A DNA stretch of 5,793 nt from the NCBI GenBank assembly GCA_018663815.1, contig JABJPQ010000643.1, positions 1 through 5,793 on the forward strand, written 5' to 3'. Positions within the stretch are counted from its first letter, which is position 1; each line of letters begins with the position of its first letter. Below, piece after piece: positions 1 through 5,037 of this stretch. The notes under the pieces were generated by a model. That model did no database searches and was not told where the DNA came from. It saw nothing but the letters and a program-made list of their open reading frames with translations. Position numbers and translations under genes: made by a program. The DNA is from Halobacteriovoraceae bacterium. GTDB taxonomy: Bacteria; Bdellovibrionota; Bacteriovoracia; Bacteriovoracales; Bacteriovoracaceae.

Positions 1-580
1 TTGCAGCTAAGCTTGATATGGCTACTATCGCTGAGCAAATAAACATGTCTGGATGTGATTTGGCGATTGCTGTTTCTTCGATTGCAAAGTTATAGAGAAG
101 TTCATTGCACTCATTCGACGTTATTCTTTTTACTACGGGTAGTGACTTCAAAACTACCTTGGGTTTAGACCAGTTTTTATATTTATAATTTTCGAATTTT
201 TTAAGAATCGTTCCCTTTTTAGAAATTTCTTCATCCAGCCAGTCCTTGTTTTTTGGAGTATGAATTGTAACCTTAAATTTCTTACTGAGTTTTTCCATCG
301 CAGAAGCTGCTGCTTTTTGTCCAGGTTCATCGTTATCTGCCCAAATTAATAACTCCTCAGTGCGTTCTTCTGGTATGAAGTTTGTAAGTCCAGCGGTACC
401 AAATCTCGGAATTACTGGTTCATTGATTATTGATGCGATTATCGCTGCATCTTCGTTTCCTTCGCAGATATGAACTCTTCTCGCATTATCTTTTTCTCCG
501 AACTGAGCAATGCTCTTGGTGATATCACCGTAGTTTTTTTTTATTTTTTTTCCCTTATCTTTTATAATGTTTTTTCCTTC
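1..580 (-). pseudogene. Toprim and helicase-side part of primase gene, cut off from its start by an in-frame stop; runs off the left edge
   Basis: Reading the minus strand in the same frame as the zinc-finger ORF at 581-1024 gives about 193 further codons with no stop down to base 2. It contains a Toprim domain. The glutamate motif HICEGNEDAA lies near 443-472 and the acidic motif WADNDEPGQKAA near 308-343, followed by a KDWLDE segment near 230-247 like the D-W-N-D motif that follows Toprim in phage and plasmid primases. Toprim uses these acidic residues to bind metal during RNA primer synthesis. The last residues, with HPDMF at about 41-55 and then a hydrophobic helix, resemble the start of a DUF3987-type helicase region. 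That part is tentative because the window ends there. No ATG, GTG or TTG occurs in frame between the stop and the Toprim motifs, and the first in-frame ATG is at 296-298, inside the domain. The product is therefore probably made only if the stop is suppressed. A sequencing error at the stop is the main alternative. Confidence 0.72.
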
Positions 581-1024
581 TTACTTTATAAAAACTAAGT
601 GCGCACCAACTTGTTTTTCAGGAAACATGTATGAATAACAGGGGATCTCAATGGCATATTTTGATTTTGATATTTCTCTAACAAAAAGACTGCTGCTGAA
701 GCGGAAGTTTATTATATTTCTATGTTTTTTGTAATAAGAAGTAATTAAACTACTGTCCTTTATACGTTTTCCAGGTAAGTCAGATATATTAAAACTTTTT
801 TTCTTTTCTGGTGGTGAAGTTGGTAAGTATAGTGACTCGTTAATTTGGCTGGTTATTTCTTCATATGTACATCCAGCATGACAGTGATAGAGAATTTTGT
901 CGGACTGAGTGTTAATTGAAAGAGAAGGGTTGTTATCGTTGTGAGTAGGACATTTAGCTAAAAATTGATGGGGACCAATTTTCTTTGCATTCGTCTTTTG
1001 TAGGATTTCGTCGAGACTAAGCAT
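581..1024 (-). CDS. N-terminal CHC2 zinc-finger part of a primase-helicase (Toprim primase), 147 aa before a TAA
   Basis: The product begins with a primase-type zinc-binding domain. The ligands are C25-P-x-H28 and C48-H-x-x-x-C52, with the family motif N-D-N-N-P-S-L after the first pair. This finger contacts template DNA in DnaG-like and phage or plasmid primases. The chain then continues through an uncharacterised linker to GAHLVFIK, which resembles the segment leading into Toprim in full-length phage primases, and stops at TAA 581-583. The same frame stays open beyond the stop and encodes Toprim, so this ORF is best read as the first third or less of one gene. The start at 1024 is well supported: AAAAGGAG at 1031-1038 sits 6 bases upstream. 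The ORF overlaps the end of the AlpA-like gene by 8 bp, which suggests translational coupling. As a stand-alone 147-aa protein it could bind DNA but would lack primase catalysis. Confidence 0.85.
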   Translation of the reverse strand: MLSLDEILQKTNAKKIGPHQFLAKCPTHNDNNPSLSINTQSDKILYHCHAGCTYEEITSQINESLYLPTSPPEKKKSFNISDLPGKRIKDSSLITSYYKKHRNIINFRFSSSLFVREISKSKYAIEIPCYSYMFPEKQVGAHLVFIK

Positions 1025-1214
1025 TGTTATCTCCTTTTCGAAGTAATTTAAGTTCCTCTATCCAGGCTATTATTTCTGTTTCAAACCAGCCAACTCTAGC
1101 CTTTCCTAGTTTCGTCCTTTTGGGGAATTCATTTTCAATTTCTAATCTGCGAATTGTAGATCTGCTAAGGTGTGTTAGTTTCTCAACTTCTTTTATACTC
1201 AATATCTGTTCCAT
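1017..1214 (-). CDS. AlpA/excisionase-like MerR-type helix-turn-helix protein, 65 aa
   Basis: This small DNA-binding protein starts MEQILSIKEVEKLTHLSRST and continues with IRRLEIENEFPKRTKLGK, then a short beta-wing with a G-W-F-E-T-E segment and a helix containing WIEELK. That order (helix-turn-helix S-R-S-T-I-R-R, the F-P-K-R motif, wing, W-x-x-E/W helix) is the pattern of AlpA-type phage regulators and excisionases, which control integrase or early-gene expression in prophages, satellites and integrative elements. The length of 65 aa is normal for the family. The frame is open further upstream, to an ATG at 1283. The ATG at 1212-1214 is preferred because AAGGAG at 1223-1228 lies 8 bases before it and the domain starts right there. 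Its stop overlaps the start of the primase gene, so the two are probably co-transcribed. Its DNA target is unknown; an inverted repeat at 1302-1324 is a candidate. Confidence 0.88.
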   Translation of the reverse strand: MEQILSIKEVEKLTHLSRSTIRRLEIENEFPKRTKLGKARVGWFETEIIAWIEELKLLRKGDNNA

Positions 1215-1301
1215 GATGATTTCTCCTTGTTCATGGTGATTCATGAAACAAATAATGGCTTGAAAAGATGGAATTGTTTCCAAAGAAGAAGGAGTTCAAG
1301 T

Positions 1302-1324
1302 ACTCGAAAGTTGATAGCTCGAGT
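1302..1324. promoter_or_regulatory. Inverted repeat ACTCGA-N11-TCGAGT upstream of the AlpA-like gene; candidate operator
   Basis: The arms at 1302-1307 and 1319-1324 are perfect 6-bp reverse complements with an 11-bp spacer, giving a two-turn geometry suited to a dimeric repressor. The site lies in the 113-bp gap between the end of the 300-aa gene and the AlpA-like gene. No T-run follows either arm, so a terminator is unlikely. The role as an operator is inference. Confidence 0.35.
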
Positions 1325-1327
1325 GAA

Positions 1328-2230
1328 TTATTGTTTGTATTTTGATCTGATTTTTTTTATAGCTCTTTGGAGGACTACAGTTGGTATTAATGTACGTTTT
1401 TTTCTAGTTTTATTTTTTATAAATGTTTTACTTGATTCAATACCTCTTAGCGGGGAATTATCTCCAAATTTTTGATCCATAAGGGTTTGGGGAATTTTAT
1501 TATTTTTCTTTAAGCCAAATTTCGAAAAGAGTTGAACTAGCTCGTAATTACAAAAGCTAACAAATTTTTCTTCATCATTACTTATTTTTGCATCGTTTAC
1601 AATTGTGAGTGTGTTGTTAAAGAGTGGATGAATAAATAGATCTGTATCTAAAAAAGAACAATCTTTACTTAGCAGCCTGGAAAACCCTTTGGACATTAAT
1701 TTGGGCATTTCCTCGTACTTCTTTCCTCTAACAGCAGAAACTCCAGTGAAGAAATAAAGTTCCCTGATAAACTGAACTAGGGACACTTGTTCCTGTGTAA
1801 GCCCATTTATTAATACTTCATCCTTGTAAAATGTAAGTTCCATAATATATTTGAATGAATTTGAGCTTCTTAAAGAATAGTAAGCCTCAAGTAAGGGCTG
1901 GATAATATCACTCTGTATTTCAGAATCTATAGATACTTTACTCTTAAAATCTTTTTTAATAGAGAAGGAGTCAAACCACTGTTGGTTTTTGATTAAAACA
2001 GTGAATAGGTCTTTAAAAAATTGATTTTGAATTTCTGGAGGGAGATCTTTTGTCTGTTTTGTCAGCTTGTTTAGGGAATTAATAATAACATTATTATTAA
2101 GGTACTCTTTAAACTCATTAATCATTAGTTGTAATAAAAATTTACTTGTTTCAGTTTTACCTTTAGACAAAGATGATAAATGATTTATAAATTCATCTCT
2201 TAAGCTAATATGATAGTTAGTTAGGGCCAT
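1328..2230 (-). CDS. Uncharacterised 300-aa protein with ribbon-helix-helix-like N-terminus and basic C-terminus, first gene of the primase module
   Basis: I do not recognise this protein. It has no signal peptide or membrane segment, looks mostly alpha-helical, and is rich in Lys, Phe, Leu and Ser. Residues 4-45 could fold as a ribbon-helix-helix DNA-binding unit: a short strand (TNYHISL), a helix (RDEFINHLSSL), a turn at KGKTETS and a second helix (KFLLQLMINEFKEYL). This is a pattern match only. The last 30 residues are strongly basic, with KNKTRKKR and a final KKIRSKYKQ, also suggesting nucleic-acid contact. The ATG at 2228-2230 is the only standard start before an upstream in-frame stop at 2252-2254, and no Shine-Dalgarno sequence precedes it. 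The gene lies 113 bp upstream of the AlpA-like and primase genes on the same strand, so a role in replication or regulation of a mobile element is plausible but unproven. Confidence 0.72.
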   Translation of the reverse strand: MALTNYHISLRDEFINHLSSLSKGKTETSKFLLQLMINEFKEYLNNNVIINSLNKLTKQTKDLPPEIQNQFFKDLFTVLIKNQQWFDSFSIKKDFKSKVSIDSEIQSDIIQPLLEAYYSLRSSNSFKYIMELTFYKDEVLINGLTQEQVSLVQFIRELYFFTGVSAVRGKKYEEMPKLMSKGFSRLLSKDCSFLDTDLFIHPLFNNTLTIVNDAKISNDEEKFVSFCNYELVQLFSKFGLKKNNKIPQTLMDQKFGDNSPLRGIESSKTFIKNKTRKKRTLIPTVVLQRAIKKIRSKYKQ

Positions 2231-2239
2231 AATATAAGT

Positions 2240-2268
2240 TCTATACAGTCTTCAAGTAAGATTATCAA
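2240..2268 (-). promoter_or_regulatory. Candidate sigma-70 promoter placed almost on top of the 300-aa gene start
   Basis: On the minus strand, TTGATA (2263-2268) is followed after exactly 17 bases by TATAGA (2240-2245). The -35 box matches consensus at 5 of 6 positions and the -10 box at 4 of 6. A start about 7 bases past the -10 box falls near 2233, roughly 3 bases before the ATG. This would make a nearly leaderless mRNA, consistent with the lack of a ribosome binding site. Confidence 0.4.
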
Positions 2269-2325
2269 ACACAGCATTTATTTTAATACATTATTTCAGT
2301 AACTTAAGCTCTGTGATTTATTTTT

Positions 2326-2331
2326 ATTATA
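2326..2331 (-). promoter_or_regulatory. Second candidate -10 box (TATAAT) upstream of the 300-aa gene
   Basis: A perfect TATAAT lies on the minus strand about 95 bases before the start codon of the 300-aa gene. No good -35 hexamer is present 16-18 bases upstream. If used, it would give a leader of roughly 90 bases. In such AT-rich DNA a chance match is quite possible. Confidence 0.22.
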
Positions 2332-2361
2332 GTCATACGACACAGACGAAACTGACATAAT

Positions 2362-2452
2362 GGTGCTCTCAACTCTCACGGGGGAGTGCGCAAAAATACG
2401 AGTTTCAAGACGGTTCCTAAGTTTTAAGCTCAATCCTCTGCTTTCCCCCTAG
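2362..2452. other. Locally GC-richer intergenic segment with nested complementary arms, function unknown
   Basis: The 228-bp gap between the 300-aa gene and the lipoprotein gene contains about 90 bases clearly richer in G and C than their surroundings. GGGGGA at 2380-2385 is complementary to TCCCCC near 2444-2449, spanning about 70 bases. A GAGTTT/AAGCTC pair (with one G-U) lies inside. This could be a structured RNA, a remnant, or a weak terminator of the lipoprotein gene, since on the minus strand a T5 run follows the inner arm. I recognise no known RNA family. The layout does not fit a tRNA because no T-arm precedes the 3' arm. Confidence 0.25.
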
Positions 2453-2458
2453 GTAATT

Positions 2459-3157
2459 CTAATCTAGGGTTACTTTTTTATATATCTTTGTATTCTCGTG
2501 GTTAAGATACTCAATTTCAACCTGATCACCTTTTTTCTTACCATTAAGCTCTATCAGGATTGCATTTCGATTTTTTATAATAGGCCTCCCATTAATTGCG
2601 ATGAAATACATATTCTCTTTTAAGCCTGCTTTTTCCGCTACACTATTCCGCTTAACATACAAAACCTTTCCACTCTCATAGTCAATTGATACACCTAGTT
2701 CTATATCTCTGTAATCGCAACTAGATCCATGTGAATACTTTTGATTGTTGTTTTGAGTTATAGCAACTCCGCTACTGTAAGTTGTATAGGAACCACTGGA
2801 AGCAATATTCTCTCCATGAAGCATTAATACGTCTGCATTAAGTCTAGCGGCTTCATAAATTAGGGCATTAGTTATTGGATCTGTTTCTGTGTTTGGTGTA
2901 CTTGTGATTACTATATTTGCAAAACACATAACCGGCTTCACAGGTTGGTCCCCAGGATGAACAACAACTATTTTATCGATTTGTTCCTTGATTTTCATTT
3001 GAATCTCTTTACTCATATTGGCTCTTGCTTTTTTGTTACGTATAGTTTTTTCATGAAAAGCTTCTTTTGTTCTAAGATTGTAATGGCTAAGTTTGTTGAC
3101 TCTTACATTTAAAATCCCACACGAACTAAACAGAAATACTAAAATTACTAATCTCAT
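2459..3157 (-). CDS. Predicted lipoprotein with C-terminal PDZ domain, 232 aa
   Basis: The N-terminus has a short hydrophobic stretch (LVILVFLF) ending in SSC-G, a lipobox-like site with the acylated cysteine at residue 13. The mature protein would be anchored to a membrane facing the periplasm or outside. A charged, helical region follows (about 25-70). Then comes a segment with ITNALIYEAARLNADVLML (about 110-128), like the helix-plus-strand of small stress-sensor or surface lipoprotein folds, a Ser/Gly/Tyr-rich stretch, and a PDZ domain at about 151-231. The PDZ shows an LGVSI binding loop, VKRNSVAEKAGLK, the typical INGRPI turn and a closing strand pair. PDZ domains bind peptide C-termini and often regulate proteases, but no protease domain is present, so a scaffold or sensor role is inferred. 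The start is supported by AGGAG at 3164-3168, 6 bases upstream. The gene is divergent from an XRE regulator, which may control it. Confidence 0.8.
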   Translation of the reverse strand: MRLVILVFLFSSCGILNVRVNKLSHYNLRTKEAFHEKTIRNKKARANMSKEIQMKIKEQIDKIVVVHPGDQPVKPVMCFANIVITSTPNTETDPITNALIYEAARLNADVLMLHGENIASSGSYTTYSSGVAITQNNNQKYSHGSSCDYRDIELGVSIDYESGKVLYVKRNSVAEKAGLKENMYFIAINGRPIIKNRNAILIELNGKKKGDQVEIEYLNHENTKIYKKVTLD

Positions 3158-3203
3158 TTCTTTCTCCTAAAGATTACTGACAAAACAAACATATTTATTT
3201 TAT

Positions 3204-3223
3204 CACGTTCTAAGTAGTACGTG
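3204..3223. promoter_or_regulatory. Inverted repeat CACGT-N10-ACGTG between divergent genes; candidate operator
   Basis: Perfect 5-bp arms at 3204-3208 and 3219-3223 lie in the 98-bp region between the lipoprotein gene (minus) and the XRE regulator gene (plus). Their position near both promoters and a 15-bp centre-to-centre distance fit a dimeric repressor. That the adjacent XRE protein binds here is inference. Confidence 0.35.
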
Positions 3224-3255
3224 GTGTGAAAAGTTCGTGTAGCAGATAATTATTC

Positions 3256-3477
3256 ATGGCCAAAAAAGTAAAATATGAAGATTTCCTTAAAATAGTTGCT
3301 GTGAATATTAAGCAGTTACGAATAGTTTGCGGCTATACACAGGAAGATATGATTCAGTTTGGGTTCAATTATAGACATTATCAAAAGCTAGAGAGTGGAA
3401 AACATAGCCCCTCATTAAGTACTATATTTAGGCTTTCTAATGTATTTAAGGTAGATGTGTCTGAAATAATTCGTTGA
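3256..3477 (+). CDS. XRE-family helix-turn-helix regulator, 73 aa
   Basis: Nearly the whole protein is a Cro/C1-type five-helix DNA-binding domain, at about residues 13-73. Helix 1 carries NIKQLRIVCG. The helix-turn-helix runs YTQEDMIQFGFNYRHYQKLE, with Q29 and E30 at the usual positions and the recognition helix around N38-E46. The S-G-K-H-S-P-S-L turn follows, then the closing helix pair with FRLSNVFKVDVSEII. The FGFNYRHYQ recognition helix is a distinctive subtype that I associate with Bdellovibrio-like bacteria, from memory. There is no sensing domain, so it acts as a stand-alone repressor or modulator. The start at 3256 fits the domain length, but no clear Shine-Dalgarno sequence precedes it. 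It is divergent from the PDZ lipoprotein gene and convergent with the membrane-protein gene that ends at 3513. Confidence 0.85.
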   Translation: MAKKVKYEDFLKIVAVNIKQLRIVCGYTQEDMIQFGFNYRHYQKLESGKHSPSLSTIFRLSNVFKVDVSEIIR

Positions 3478-3512
3478 AAGAAGTCTCGAACTATCAATAA
3501 CTTACTTTAAAT

Positions 3513-4610
3513 TCAAATAGTATCGATAATTTCTTCATCTTCATCTTCATCTTCATCTTCATCTTCATCTGTCATTATTTGAAACTTAATTTTATCATCA
3601 ATAAAGCTTCTGAGATTAAAATATTGTGTAAAGTCGTTTAAATCTTTTTGCTTTATAATAATGTTAATTGCTTTATATAGTTTTTGATCCATTGAGTATA
3701 ATGAGAGCAAAAACCTTAACCACTCTCTATTGAAAATTGATTTATCATATTCATAGACAAGTTCTACATTTTTTTGCAATTTCCAAATGTGAAATGAGTT
3801 TGTATCAGCTACGTCAAATGTCATGAAGCCATCATTCTTTATAAATTTGACTTTCCGTTTATCATCTATTTTTTCATTACCATAATATTTAAAGATTTTT
3901 TCGACTTTAATATAGGTTATTTTGTCACCATCATAAATAAACTCTTTCCATATGCCGGTATATAGATCGCCTGACTTATCCATTATATCGATCATGACAA
4001 CTTCGTTATATTGGCATGTATTGTATTCAATTGATTCCTCCCAGATATTATAGAGAGTTCTTCTAATGATTGATATAATTGTCGATGGGTAAATGTAGTG
4101 ATGTAAATTTGTAGATGGATTATTGTTTTTATTATATCCCCAGGGAACTCCTATTAATCCTATTGTAAAGTCCCATTCAGAACGCATACTACCAAAACGA
4201 ACTTTTGCATATAGGTATTTATCAAAACGGTATATAAGGAAAGATCCTAGCCATATGAAAATAGCAATTAATAATGTTTGAAAATGAATATCATTAATTA
4301 ATTCAAACGCATTTTGATATTGCTTTACAGGCAAGGTACTAATATCTTTAGTACCAAGTACGTAATCAAAAAGTTCATTATTGGAATGTGATAATTCATC
4401 TCGAACATCCACCCAAAGAAGCTGTAAGTAATTAGATATTCTATTTAAATTAAATGCACCAGAAATAAAAATAAAAACCAAAAATATAAAAAAATTATTA
4501 CCAGAAATTGCCTTTGATTTGGGAACAGCAAACTTATAGACTACAAACATTAGTAGTGCAGGCGTTACAAAAAGGGGAAAAACAATAAGCGATAAGTATG
4601 ATAATTCCAT
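3513..4610 (-). CDS. Uncharacterised membrane protein with three N-terminal transmembrane segments and an Asp-Glu repeat tail, 365 aa
   Basis: The sequence shows three hydrophobic segments, at about residues 5-27, 39-54 and 110-128. The stretch between segments 2 and 3 is polar and helical. After segment 3 comes a soluble domain of about 235 residues. Within it, WDFTIGLIGVPWGYNK (about 145-160) and a strand-rich stretch with VVMIDIMDKSGDLYTGIWKE (about 204-223) resemble the small beta-barrel layout of some uncharacterised membrane proteins, with DUF6338 a weak guess only. The C-terminus ends in T, then six Asp-Glu pairs, then EEIIDTI. The pairs are encoded by a hexanucleotide microsatellite. 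No catalytic motif is recognised. No strong ribosome binding site precedes the ATG at 4608-4610. The gene follows a 65-aa gene by 45 bp on the same strand and is probably in the same transcript. Confidence 0.72.
   Translation of the reverse strand: MELSYLSLIVFPLFVTPALLMFVVYKFAVPKSKAISGNNFFIFLVFIFISGAFNLNRISNYLQLLWVDVRDELSHSNNELFDYVLGTKDISTLPVKQYQNAFELINDIHFQTLLIAIFIWLGSFLIYRFDKYLYAKVRFGSMRSEWDFTIGLIGVPWGYNKNNNPSTNLHHYIYPSTIISIIRRTLYNIWEESIEYNTCQYNEVVMIDIMDKSGDLYTGIWKEFIYDGDKITYIKVEKIFKYYGNEKIDDKRKVKFIKNDGFMTFDVADTNSFHIWKLQKNVELVYEYDKSIFNREWLRFLLSLYSMDQKLYKAINIIIKQKDLNDFTQYFNLRSFIDDKIKFQIMTDEDEDEDEDEDEEIIDTI
3534..3569. repeat. Hexanucleotide microsatellite, six perfect copies of TTCATC (GATGAA on the coding strand)
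   Basis: Six uninterrupted copies of a 6-bp unit lie inside the 3' end of the 365-aa membrane-protein gene and encode (Asp-Glu)6. Because the unit is a multiple of three, copy-number slippage lengthens or shortens the acidic tail without a frameshift. Confidence 0.95.
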
Positions 4611-4655
4611 AGTTATAAATTACAGTTTAGCGCTGTTAATTTCAATACTTATCTT

Positions 4656-4853
4656 TTAGGAGGCTTTGGAGTCTTGCTTTTTATTTAACTTTGTAATTAA
4701 TTCGATCACTTCTTTTGCCGATTTAACTATTAACTTTTTGTTGGTAGTTTTTTCGTAATACTTAGCACCGTTTTGATAGACACTTTTAGCCAAGTTAACC
4801 TTCTTTTTCTTCTTAATGTTTAGATCTTGAATTCTTTCAGTAACCATTGCCAT
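4656..4853 (-). CDS. Small lysine-rich protein of unknown function, 65 aa
   Basis: I do not recognise this protein. It is very basic (lysine clusters at residues 14-18, 35-40 and 57-64) and probably two helices: one around the KKKKKVNLAKSVYQNGAKYYEK stretch and one at KSAKEVIELITKLNKK. It has no membrane segment, cysteine pair or known motif. The start at 4853 is supported by GAGGG (4862-4866) 8 bases upstream. A second ATG two codons in (4845-4847) is possible. It sits 45 bp upstream of the membrane-protein gene and may share its transcript. A perfect palindrome overlaps its ribosome-binding region. It could be a DNA- or RNA-binding accessory protein, but that is inference from charge alone. 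Confidence 0.6.
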   Translation of the reverse strand: MAMVTERIQDLNIKKKKKVNLAKSVYQNGAKYYEKTTNKKLIVKSAKEVIELITKLNKKQDSKAS

Positions 4854-4865
4854 TGTTTACACCCT

Positions 4866-4875
4866 CTTGGCCAAG
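4866..4875. promoter_or_regulatory. Perfect 10-bp palindrome CTTGGCCAAG touching the ribosome-binding site of the 65-aa gene
   Basis: The sequence is a perfect self-complementary decamer. Its last base on the minus strand overlaps the GAGGG Shine-Dalgarno element, so a protein bound here, or a dimerised or folded mRNA, could control translation or transcription of the 65-aa gene. The regulatory role is inference. Confidence 0.33.
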
Positions 4876-4893
4876 TTTTCTAGATATTTAATG

Positions 4894-4919
4894 TCTAAAT
4901 ACTTTTCGGCAGATTTAGA
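4894..4919. repeat. Inverted repeat TCTAAAT-N12-ATTTAGA in the leader of the 65-aa gene
   Basis: Perfect 7-bp arms at 4894-4900 and 4913-4919 enclose 12 bases. The repeat lies between the candidate promoter and the start codon of the 65-aa gene, so it could be an operator or an mRNA hairpin. A TCTAGA palindrome (4879-4884) lies between it and the CTTGGCCAAG site. Confidence 0.33.
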
Positions 4920-4934
4920 TTAACACTCAATTAT

Positions 4935-4943
4935 ATTATATCA
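4935..4943 (-). promoter_or_regulatory. Candidate extended -10 promoter (TGA-TATAAT) for the 65-aa gene and membrane-protein gene
   Basis: On the minus strand TGATATAAT matches the extended -10 form (TGn directly before a perfect TATAAT). The -35 region is poor, as is common for extended -10 promoters. Transcription would begin near 4928, giving a leader of about 75 bases that contains the inverted repeats described here. Confidence 0.42.
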
Positions 4944-4969
4944 CAATAAATATTAGCTAAATTTACTAA

Positions 4970-4975
4970 TATAAT
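4970..4975 (+). promoter_or_regulatory. Candidate -10 box (TATAAT) for the divergent HTH gene
   Basis: A perfect TATAAT on the plus strand lies 68 bases before the ATG at 5038. The -35 position has only AT-rich sequence without a recognisable hexamer, so confidence is low in this AT-rich region. Confidence 0.3.
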
Positions 4976-5037
4976 GTTCCGATAAATAATTTGTGTGATC
5001 AATTGTTAAGGAGCTAACTATCTTAAATAACTTAATA

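Noticed and set aside
1024..1239. Plus-strand open frame of 71 codons
   Set aside because: It lies opposite the AlpA-like gene, which has a clear family match and ribosome binding site. The plus-strand product shows no motif and is a shadow.
1215..1283. Longer form of the AlpA-like protein starting at 1283
   Set aside because: The 23 extra residues precede the normal start of the domain, have no ribosome binding site at their ATG, and contain the strong AAGGAG that serves the ATG at 1214.
1227..1475. Plus-strand open frame of 82 codons
   Set aside because: It runs across the gap and the 3' end of the 300-aa gene, has no ribosome binding site, and its hydrophobic product arises from the complement of lysine-rich codons.
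2380..2449. Possible tRNA between GGGGGA and TCCCCC
   Set aside because: The length of about 70 bases and the terminal pairing are suggestive. However, no T-arm with a TTCRA-type loop precedes the 3' arm, and no D-arm or anticodon arm can be drawn.
3481..3530. Bidirectional terminator between the convergent XRE and membrane-protein genes
   Set aside because: Only a 5-bp ACTAT/ATAGT pair with a long loop is visible and there is no GC-rich stem, so I do not call a terminator.
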